From the NCBI GenBank assembly GCA_036556145.1, contig DATBKB010000034.1, positions 1 through 20,176 of the forward strand: a stretch of DNA of 20,176 bases, in the 5' to 3' direction. The stretch is from JACDAV01 sp036556145. Its GTDB lineage: Bacteria > Chloroflexota > Limnocylindria > Limnocylindrales > CSP1-4. Each line of letters starts with the position of its first letter. Position 1 is the first letter of the stretch. Positions 15,601 through 20,176 of this stretch are shown in pieces. Below the pieces are notes generated by a model. That model saw nothing but the letters and a program-made list of their open reading frames with translations. It was not told the DNA's origin and made no database searches. A program made the position numbers and the translations under genes.

Positions 15601-16172
15601 GCCACGTCACGCTCAGTCCGGCCGGCTCGCCCGTGCCGGCGACGTCGACGCTCAACTTCACGGCAGGTGAGACCGCCGCGAACGGCGTGGTCATCCGGCT
15701 CGGGACGAACGGCCGTCTGTCGGCGGTCCTCGGTGGGCCGACCGGCTCGACGGCTCACCTCGTCCTCGACGTGACCGGCTACTTCGTCGGCGACGACGCC
15801 GGTGCTCGATACGTGCCGCTCTTCCCGAGTCGACGGCTCGACACCCGGATCGGGCTCGGGTTGCCGGGCTCGCTCGCGGCGAACGACGGCCAGGAGCTCG
15901 TCGTCGCCGGCCGACTCGGCGTGCCGCTCGACGCCGTGGCGATCAACGGGACGCTGACCGCCACCGGGCCGTCCGCAGCGGGGCACCTCGCGCTGCTCCG
16001 CGTCGTCGCCGATACGAGCCAGACGTCGACCCTCAACGTCGCCGCAGGTCAGGACCGCGCGAACGGCGTTTTCGGCGAGCTGTCGTCGACCGGCACCGTC
16101 GGGCTGCTCTACGTCGGCCCGGACGGCGCCACCTCCGACGCCGTGCTCGACCTCGCCGGGTACTTCCGCTGA
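12612..16172 (+). CDS. Secreted PQQ-type sugar/sorbosone dehydrogenase with PKD domain and three C-terminal repeats
   Basis: A 1186-residue exported modular protein. Residues 1-29 form a signal peptide ('VVSVIFVVLAVLAVPSPAGA'). Residues about 63-526 form a six-bladed propeller of the soluble glucose/sorbosone dehydrogenase family, which oxidises sugars with bound PQQ. Family landmarks are 'SHSMGHLAFGPDGALYVSGG' (H218, H222) and 'GLRNPFRF' (R338). A PKD domain follows (531-616, 'YAWDLDGDGAF'), then a module carrying HCPSNCHSH (C672, C676), then a beta-rich segment with 'LDSWSDGGAAAHG' (about 730-810). The tail is three 121-residue repeats. GTG 12612 is preferred because it places the signal peptide at the N-terminus. 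GTG 12552 would add 20 hydrophilic residues and has no better ribosome site. True sugar specificity is unknown, and some relatives may not be dehydrogenases. Confidence 0.88.
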   Translation: MRVPHSPRAVVSVIFVVLAVLAVPSPAGAVDPSDAPPEGITLRPPPVVSPAAPTTPAAPATVPTGFRDELVLGGFTEPVAAAFAADGRIVVAEKRGRIQIFASASDTAPGVSTLLETGVYNLWDRGLLGMTLDPAFTTGRPYIYVAYTANDILGDGLGQPRWPSDPAAPWNERCPDPPGTTTDGCVVSGRVSRLTVSGKSVTREDELVHDWCQQFPSHSMGHLAFGPDGALYVSGGEGASFFDSDYGQFGGTRPNTTNPVTPANPCGDPPNPKGTANTLPAAQGGALRSQDLRSTSDPVGLNGTIIRIDPDTGAAWPSNNLIGSSDANARRIVAYGLRNPFRFTLRPGTEEVWISDVGNFSWEEINLIANPDAAPKNYGWPCYEGTPRNGDWDALNVTMCEQLYSAPPGTVTAPVFAYHHNDPVVGGDPCGTGSSSIAGLLFLPTNTGYPDAYDGALFISDYNRRCIWWAPRKADGTPNFSQRALFADLRPLGGTDGGAVHLTTAPNGDLVYTAFFHGQVRRIRYYGTNVPPDASFTATPDSGPTPLTVTFDASSTTDANPGDPLTYAWDLDGDGAFDDGTDVVETLTYAAKAVIAVQLRVTDGLGATDTATRTISPGHGRPTVSITQPSPDFLWTVGPPNGTVSFAADGRDANGGSLAGSAYAWTVSIEHCPSNCHSHPGFFTASGSSGSFAAPDHGYPSHLRLTVTVTSDGLTATDSLDLYPATGVVRARVDPPAIGAVIAGQSGTPPPDVTAIVGSSVTVAAEATATLGPTQYQLDSWSDGGAAAHGVKVAAGTTTVTARYVATGPVTEFQAVDPVRILDTRTGNGLSGAFVSTTPRSFQVTGRAGVPADAIAVTGNLTITRPTGAGHVALTPTPTANPPSSNLNVPAGVTRASVVTASLGPGGKLSATYVSSAGKTAHLIFDVTGYFTATANGATYHPLDPVRLLDTRSGNGLSGRFAAGSTRTWAIAGRETVPSTATAITANLTITGPTANGHVTLSPAGSPVPATSTLNFTAGETAANGVVIRLGTNGRLSAVLGGPTGSTAHLVLDVTGYFVGDDAGARYVPLFPSRRLDTRIGLGLPGSLAANDGQELVVAGRLGVPLDAVAINGTLTATGPSAAGHLALLRVVADTSQTSTLNVAAGQDRANGVFGELSSTGTVGLLYVGPDGATSDAVLDLAGYFR
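15042..16166 (+). repeat. Three gapless 121-codon repeats (LDTR...VTGYF)
   Basis: Repeats lie at 15042-15404, 15423-15785 and 15804-16166, each exactly 363 nt, joined by two 18-nt linkers, giving a constant period of 381 nt (127 residues). Each begins with a (F/Y)-x4-P-x-R-x-LDTR motif, has a central LT(I/A)T segment and 'TLN(F/V)' or 'NLNV', and ends GYF. The third ends one residue before the C-terminus. The copies are diverged in sequence but align without gaps. Similar repeats occur on secreted actinobacterial and Chloroflexota proteins; a surface or carbohydrate binding role is inferred. Confidence 0.85.
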
Positions 16173-16182
16173 CGCTCGATCG

Positions 16183-16614
16183 CTAGCGGGTGACCGTGAC
16201 CGTACCCACCATCCCGTAGGCCTCGTGGCCGGGGAGGTGGCAGATGAACTGGTACGTGCCCGGCTGCGCGAACGTCACGACGGTCCGCCGCTCGGTCAGG
16301 GCGTCGATCGAGACCTCGGTCGGACGTGAGGCGTGGTACGGCTCCGTGCCGGTGCGATGCCGGGCGTGCAGCGCCGCGTCACCGACGATCCACTCGTGGT
16401 CGATCGGGTCCTCGTTCACGAGGACGAAGGTGATCGGACGGCCGGCCGGGACGGTGATCGTCGACGGCTGAAACCGCGAGAAGTGGATCCGGATCTCGAC
16501 GGTCGAGGGATCGCTCGCCGCGCCGGCGGACGCGACAAGACCGGCGACGACGGCACCGGCGGCGATGAGGCCGATGCCGATGGCGACGATCCCGCGCGTC
16601 CGGTCGGCAGCCAC
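16183..16614 (-). CDS. Membrane-anchored cupredoxin (type 1 copper protein)
   Basis: A 143-residue blue-copper-like protein expected outside the membrane as a small electron carrier. Residues 9-31 form an N-terminal hydrophobic helix (signal anchor or uncleaved signal). The domain then shows the type 1 copper ligands: H73 in 'NEDPIDHEW' and the C125-x4-H130-x4-M135 loop ('FICHLPGHEAYGM'). This ligand spacing is that of plastocyanin/sulfocyanin-like cupredoxins with an axial Met. The GTG at 16614 lies five bases after the stop codon of the DUF2330 gene and has no independent ribosome site, so the two are probably translationally coupled. It is convergent with the secreted dehydrogenase gene, ten bases apart. 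Partners might be a terminal oxidase or the DUF2330 protein; neither is shown by the sequence. Confidence 0.88.
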   Translation of the reverse strand: MAADRTRGIVAIGIGLIAAGAVVAGLVASAGAASDPSTVEIRIHFSRFQPSTITVPAGRPITFVLVNEDPIDHEWIVGDAALHARHRTGTEPYHASRPTEVSIDALTERRTVVTFAQPGTYQFICHLPGHEAYGMVGTVTVTR

Positions 16615-16619
16615 GGCGG

Positions 16620-17657
16620 TCAGGCGAGCGTCGTGCGGCGGCGGCCGCCGAGCGACATGAGGCCGCCGATGATCGCGACGCCCGCGGCCACGAAGGCGAG
16701 CGCAAGGCCAATATTCGGCGCGTGCTGGACGACCGGGGCGAGGCCCGGGAGGTCGAAGCCCGCATCGACGCGCGACGGCAGGCCGCCCGCGGCATCGATC
16801 GCGAGGTCGAAGCGCAGCTGCTCGGCCGCGGCATCGATGCGCACCTGGGTCAGCCAGCCGCGCTCGGGCACCCAGCCCATGTCGCGGTCGCTGCGGAGGT
16901 CGTCGAGGAGGCTGTCCGAGGCCGGCGCGAAGTGCTCGAGCCGGAGGCCGTTGCGGCCGATCGGCGTCGGCATGAGCGAAGGACGCTGGTCGGTCAGGAG
17001 GTAGACGTCGGCGTCGACGCGGTCCGAGCCGCCCTTGCCCAGCGCCAGGATCCGGAGCGGGACCCATGGGTCGTCGGTCGGGATCGTGATGTGGACCGGC
17101 GTGCCGTCACCGAGCTGCTGGCCGCGCGCCGCGGCGGCGTCGGCGTCGAAGGCCGCGGCGAGGAAGATCTGGCTGCGGCGAGCGTAGAAGTCGAGGACCT
17201 CCGGCGCGTCGGGCGGGAGGCGGAAGCCGTGGTCCCTCGCCCATGTGCCGATCGCCTCGGCGCCGCCACGGAGGACGGTCAGGTCGAGGGCGTCGATCCG
17301 GACCTTCATGAGCTCCTCGGCCGAGGCGGCGGGCGCCGCCGCGCGGGTGAGGCCGTCGAAGAGGAAGACCGGCTGGGTTTCACGAATCAGCCGCTGGAGG
17401 GTCCAGTCGCCGCCCTTCACGACGCTCGTCGGGATACCGGGAAGCGGGGTGATCGAGCCGAACTTGCCGCCGCCGCCGGAAAACTGGAAGGCCGTCACGT
17501 AGTGCTCGACGCCGTCCGTGTAGCCGGCGAACGTCGTCGTCCGCAGCAGGTTGACGGCCCCGTTGGGGCCGATGAGCCCGCCGCAGGCGGCGGCCGGGCC
17601 GGCCGCCAGGACCAGGGCCACGAGCGTGGCCGTGAGAACGCCACCGAGTCGCCGCAT
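16620..17657 (-). CDS. DUF2330 domain-containing membrane protein
   Basis: A 345-residue protein matching the DUF2330 pattern, a family without an established function. It has an N-terminal signal peptide (1-24) directly followed by CGG (C25), as is usual in DUF2330 proteins. The preceding residues PAAAC do not make a good lipobox. A long extracytoplasmic domain includes 'TTFAGYTDGVEHYVTAFQFSG', 'SITPLPGIPTSVVKGGDW' and 'DDPWVPLRILALG'. One C-terminal membrane helix (about 316-335) ends with a short basic tail 'GGRRRTTLA', giving type I topology. ATG 17657 has GGAGG at 17666-17670, eight bases upstream. It is first in a two-gene unit with the cupredoxin, which suggests a shared envelope or redox role. 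Confidence 0.85.
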   Translation of the reverse strand: MRRLGGVLTATLVALVLAAGPAAACGGLIGPNGAVNLLRTTTFAGYTDGVEHYVTAFQFSGGGGKFGSITPLPGIPTSVVKGGDWTLQRLIRETQPVFLFDGLTRAAAPAASAEELMKVRIDALDLTVLRGGAEAIGTWARDHGFRLPPDAPEVLDFYARRSQIFLAAAFDADAAAARGQQLGDGTPVHITIPTDDPWVPLRILALGKGGSDRVDADVYLLTDQRPSLMPTPIGRNGLRLEHFAPASDSLLDDLRSDRDMGWVPERGWLTQVRIDAAAEQLRFDLAIDAAGGLPSRVDAGFDLPGLAPVVQHAPNIGLALAFVAAGVAIIGGLMSLGGRRRTTLA

Positions 17658-17674
17658 TGGCCGGACCTCCCGTG

Positions 17675-17751
17675 GACCGGCCTTCAGGCACGGCCGGTCA
17701 GGAACGGGTCCAAGACTCCATGGCACGCGTGCGGGTTCCCTCGGGAACCCG
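17675..17751. repeat. Cluster of three inverted repeats
   Basis: The 98-bp gap between the 86-residue orphan and the DUF2330 gene holds three perfect inverted repeats. GACCGGCC (17675-17682) pairs with GGCCGGTC (17692-17699). GCACGCGTGC (17723-17732) is self-complementary. CGGGTTCCC (17732-17740) pairs with GGGAACCCG (17743-17751) across two bases. The last lies four bases beyond the orphan's stop and may terminate it; the first would sit in the DUF2330 leader. There is no U-tract. Confidence 0.5.
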
Positions 17752-17755
17752 GGGA

Positions 17756-18016
17756 TCAGGCCGCGCGGCCGTCCCGGAACGCGTAGATCGTCTGGGTTTC
17801 GGGGGTGCCGAGCTCCGCCTGGGCGTCCTTCAGCCGGACGACGGCCTCCGGGTACCGATTCCGCAGGCGGCTCTGGACCTCCTCGATGAGGCGGTCCGCG
17901 GCGTTCAGAAGCCGCTCGCTCTCGTGGATGGCCTTCCAGCTCTCCGCGACAGCCCGCTGCGTCGTCGATCGGAAGTCGTCGTCGACCGACGGGAACGTGT
18001 GCACCGCGACGTTCAT
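17756..18016 (-). CDS. Hypothetical small protein, 86 aa
   Basis: I do not recognise this protein. It is small, soluble and charged, with a short N-terminal strand ('MNVAVHTF'), a long amphipathic helix (about residues 17-52, 'AESWKAIHESERLLNAADRL') and a shorter helical stretch near 55-70. There are no cysteines or membrane segments. The ATG at 18016 is chosen because a promoter-like pair at 18067-18096 predicts RNA starting near 18060, so the TTG start at 18085 would not be transcribed. GTG 18040 is an alternative that adds eight residues. It diverges from xylA and precedes the DUF2330 gene. Amino acid composition looks protein-like rather than like an arginine-rich shadow frame. Confidence 0.6.
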   Translation of the reverse strand: MNVAVHTFPSVDDDFRSTTQRAVAESWKAIHESERLLNAADRLIEEVQSRLRNRYPEAVVRLKDAQAELGTPETQTIYAFRDGRAA

Positions 18017-18066
18017 CGTCGTGCCCAACCCCAACTCCACTCCCCCGAGTTGCGTCGGAGTCTCCA

Positions 18067-18096
18067 ATTCTCGCACGACGAGCAAGGGGTCGCCAA
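18067..18096 (-). promoter_or_regulatory. Putative promoter of the 86-residue orphan
   Basis: On the minus strand TTGGCG and GAGAAT are 18 bp apart, with an extended TGC before the -10. This is one of only two -35/-10 pairs in the window with acceptable spacing. The predicted start near 18060 leaves about 44 nt before ATG 18016. Confidence 0.4.
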
Positions 18097-18163
18097 CGGG
18101 CCCGGGCCGCTCGCCCTCGCCGATTCACGGGGACGGCGGGGACTCGGCGCCGGCGAACGGTGC

Positions 18164-18169
18164 TACCCT
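18164..18169 (+). promoter_or_regulatory. Putative -10 element of xylA
   Basis: TGC-TACCCT-CGG has the extended TGn and the CGG flank shared with glyS. The predicted start near 18176 gives a leader of about 24 nt containing GGAGG. No xylose-repressor palindrome was evident around it. Confidence 0.45.
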
Positions 18170-18199
18170 CGGCCGGCGGGGGAGCAGCGGAGGATTCCG

Positions 18200-19564
18200 G
18201 TGGCTGACGAGTTCTTCGGCGAGGTGACCGGTCCGATCCGGTTCGGTGGTCTCGAGTCGACCGAGCCGCTGACGTTCAAGGTCTACGAGCCCGACCGGAT
18301 GGTCCTCGGCAAGCGGATGGAGGACCACCTCCGAATCGCCGTCTGCCTGTGGCACTCCTTCAACTGGCCGGGCTCGGACGTGTTCGGCGTGGGGACGTTC
18401 GACCGGCCGTGGCTCACGGCCGGCGGCGACCCGATGGCCGCGGCGCGGGCGAAGCTCGGCGCGGCGTTCGAGTTCCTCACCAAGCTCGGCGTCCCGTTCT
18501 TCACGTTCCACGACCGAGACGTCACGCCGGACGGGCGCAGCTTCGCCGAGTTCCGCTCGAACCTCGATACGATCGTCGGCCTCATCGAGGGCCACATGGC
18601 CCGGACCGGGCTGAAGCTCCTGTGGGGCACGGCGAATCTGTTCGGTCACCCCCGCTATGCCGCCGGCGCGGCGACGAATCCGGATCCCGAGGTGTTCGCC
18701 TACGCGGCCGCGCAAGTGAAGAACATGCTGGAGGCGACCCATCGCCTCGGCGGCGCGAACTACGTGCTCTGGGGCGGCCGCGAGGGCTACGAGACGCTCC
18801 TCAACACCGATCTCGCCCGCGAGGAGGCCCAGCTCGCGCGCTTCCTGGCGATGGTCGCGGAGCACAAGCACCGGATCGGGTTCACGGGCACGCTGCTCAT
18901 CGAGCCGAAGCCCCAGGAGCCGACCAAGCACCAGTACGACTACGACTCGTCGACCGTCCACGGCTTCCTCGTCCGTCACGGCCTCGTCGATGAGTACCGC
19001 CTCAACATCGAGGCGAACCACGCCACGCTGGCCGGCCACTCGTTCCATCACGAGATCGCCTATGCGACCGCGAACGGCGTCTTCGGCAGCATCGACGCGA
19101 ACCGCGGCGACTACCAGAACGGCTGGGACACCGACCAGTTCCCCAACTCGGTCGAGGACGTGACGCTCGCGCTCTTCGAGATCCTCCGCACCGGCGGCTT
19201 CACGACCGGCGGGTTCAACTTCGACGCGAAGCTCCGCCGCCAGAGCCTCGACCGCACGGACCTCTTCCACGGCCACATCGGCGGGATCGACACGGTCGCC
19301 CGAGCGCTGCTCGCGGCGGCGGCGATGATCGAGTCGGGGACGCTCGACCGGTTGCGCGACGAGCGCTACGCCGGCTGGGGTGCGGGGCTCGGCACGAAGA
19401 TCCTCGCCGGGGAGCTGTCGCTGGCCGATCTCGAGGCCCGCGTTGCGGCCGGGGAGATCGATCCGCGACCCGTGTCCGGGCGCCAGGAGCTGCTCGAGAA
19501 CCTCGTCAATCGCGAGATCTGGGCCGCCGACCGCGCGGCGCTCGAGACCACCGCCCGCCGCTGA
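18200..19564 (+). CDS. xylA: Xylose isomerase
   Basis: XylA converts D-xylose to D-xylulose (and glucose to fructose) using two divalent metals in a TIM barrel. The 454 residues and long N-terminus mark the class II type. Active-site segments are all present: FHDRDV with H104 and D107, 'IEPKPQEPTKHQYDYD' with E235 and K237, 'IEANHATLAGHSFHHE' with E271 and H274, 'GSIDANRGDYQNGWDTDQFP' and 'GGFNFDAKLRRQS'. The frame is open upstream to 17657, across the divergent genes. GTG 18200 is chosen because GGAGG (18189-18193) lies six bases before it and the N-terminus matches family length. It is followed after three bases by xylB, forming the classical xylose operon. Confidence 0.97.
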   Translation: MADEFFGEVTGPIRFGGLESTEPLTFKVYEPDRMVLGKRMEDHLRIAVCLWHSFNWPGSDVFGVGTFDRPWLTAGGDPMAAARAKLGAAFEFLTKLGVPFFTFHDRDVTPDGRSFAEFRSNLDTIVGLIEGHMARTGLKLLWGTANLFGHPRYAAGAATNPDPEVFAYAAAQVKNMLEATHRLGGANYVLWGGREGYETLLNTDLAREEAQLARFLAMVAEHKHRIGFTGTLLIEPKPQEPTKHQYDYDSSTVHGFLVRHGLVDEYRLNIEANHATLAGHSFHHEIAYATANGVFGSIDANRGDYQNGWDTDQFPNSVEDVTLALFEILRTGGFTTGGFNFDAKLRRQSLDRTDLFHGHIGGIDTVARALLAAAAMIESGTLDRLRDERYAGWGAGLGTKILAGELSLADLEARVAAGEIDPRPVSGRQELLENLVNREIWAADRAALETTARR

Positions 19565-19567
19565 TCC

Positions 19568-20176
19568 GTGGCGCACGTCCTCGGCATCGACGTCTCGACA
19601 ACGGCGACGAAGGCCGTCCTCGTCGAGGAAGGCGGGGCGATCCGCGGTGTCGCGTCTGCCGGCTACGACTACGACGTGCCGCGCCCGCTCTGGAGCGAGC
19701 AGGACCCCGAGCGCTGGTGGACGGGTGCGATCGAGGCGATTGGCGCTGTGTTGGGGTCGAGCGGCGTCCCCGCCGAGGACGTCGTCGCGGTGGGCCTCAC
19801 CGGACAGATGCACGGGGCCGTGCTCGTCGACGCGGCGGACCGGATCCTTCGACCCGCGATCCTGTGGAACGACCAGCGGACGGGAGTCGAGTGCGACCTC
19901 GTCCGCGAGACGGTCGGGCCTGAGCGGCTCGTCTCGATCACCGGCAACGACGCGTTGACGGGATTCACCGCGCCGAAGCTCGTGTGGGTGCGCGAGCACG
20001 AGCCGGATGTCTGGAAACGGATCGCCCACGTCCTCCTGCCGAAGGACGAGCTGCGGCGCCGCCTGACCGGCGAGTACGCGCTCGACAAGGCCGACGGCGC
20101 GGGAACGCTGCTGTTCGATCTGGCCGCTCGCGACTGGTCTCGCGAGGTCGTCGACGCGCTCCGGATCGACCGGGCG
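19568..20176 (+). CDS. xylB: Xylulokinase, N-terminal part (cut by window end)
   Basis: The first 203 codons of an FGGY-family sugar kinase that phosphorylates D-xylulose to xylulose 5-phosphate, feeding the pentose phosphate pathway. The frame stays open to the last base. It opens with the phosphate-binding 'LGIDVSTTATKAVLV', then 'WSEQDPERWW', 'VGLTGQMHGAVLVD', 'LWNDQRT' and 'GFTAPKLVWVREHEP', all typical of XylB rather than glycerol kinase. The catalytic Asp and ATP-binding C-terminal half lie beyond the window. The GTG start is three bases after the xylA stop and has no own Shine-Dalgarno sequence, implying translational coupling. Confidence 0.95.
   Translation, partial: MAHVLGIDVSTTATKAVLVEEGGAIRGVASAGYDYDVPRPLWSEQDPERWWTGAIEAIGAVLGSSGVPAEDVVAVGLTGQMHGAVLVDAADRILRPAILWNDQRTGVECDLVRETVGPERLVSITGNDALTGFTAPKLVWVREHEPDVWKRIAHVLLPKDELRRRLTGEYALDKADGAGTLLFDLAARDWSREVVDALRIDRA

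Noticed and set aside
12459..15986. Open frame of 1175 codons on the minus strand, antisense to the secreted dehydrogenase
   Set aside because: Arginine-, glycine- and aspartate-rich with no recognisable domain. The plus strand has a clear signal peptide and domain series. It is a GC-rich shadow frame.
16615..17067. N-terminal extension of the cupredoxin
   Set aside because: It overlaps the DUF2330 coding region in another frame and has Arg/Pro-rich shadow composition.
17732..17751. CRISPR or mobile-element inverted repeat
   Set aside because: The repeat occurs once, has a two-base loop, and no spacers, transposase or target-site duplication are nearby.

Overview
The window is about 20 kb of very GC-rich bacterial DNA. 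Genes are densely packed, many start with GTG, and third codon positions are dominated by C and G. The neighbourhood (recO next to a single-chain glycyl-tRNA synthetase, then pyruvate phosphate dikinase), an NDH-2 with an actinobacterial-style C-terminus, and secreted proteins carrying 'LDTR...VTGYF' repeats suggest a free-living, aerobic, soil or freshwater Chloroflexota lineage (Limnocylindria-like) or a deep actinobacterial relative. This placement is inferred from gene content; no rRNA or other phylogenetic marker is present. I see no tRNA or rRNA genes, insertion sequences, phage genes, CRISPR array or defence system.

Layout. (1) 34-3493, plus strand: an orphan hypothetical gene with less GC-biased codon use, two hairpins, then recO, an overlapping GNAT acetyltransferase and glyS. 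(2) 3497-6312, minus strand: a secreted heparinase II/III-like polysaccharide lyase followed by a ferredoxin-NADP reductase-type flavoprotein. (3) 6512-9313, plus strand: ppdK, divergent from the lyase. (4) 9342-11012, minus strand: a membrane Ser/Thr kinase with a Pro/Thr-rich stalk and a probable NTF2-like outer domain, divergent from (5) a plus-strand type II NADH dehydrogenase at 11122-12456. (6) 12612-16172, plus strand: a secreted 1186-residue protein with a PQQ-type sugar/sorbosone dehydrogenase domain, a PKD domain and three gapless 121-residue C-terminal repeats. (7) 16183-18016, minus strand: an 86-residue orphan, a structured intergenic region, a DUF2330 membrane protein and a membrane-anchored cupredoxin. 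(8) 18200 to the window end, plus strand: xylA and a truncated xylB.

Taken together, the genes combine housekeeping functions (recombination, tRNA charging, PEP/pyruvate interconversion), an aerobic redox set (NDH-2, flavoprotein reductase, cupredoxin, extracellular sugar dehydrogenase) and use of plant or polysaccharide sugars (lyase, xylose isomerase and xylulokinase). A recurring promoter-like motif, roughly (G/C)CTA(C/G)nnTCGG, lies before at least five genes. In two of them (NDH-2 and the flavoprotein reductase) its distance to the start codon predicts leaderless mRNA, and these same genes lack a Shine-Dalgarno sequence. I did not find a clearly new multi-gene system. The best leads are this promoter pattern, the invariant 127-residue repeat period, the DUF2330/cupredoxin pair and a 14-bp palindrome before the dehydrogenase gene.
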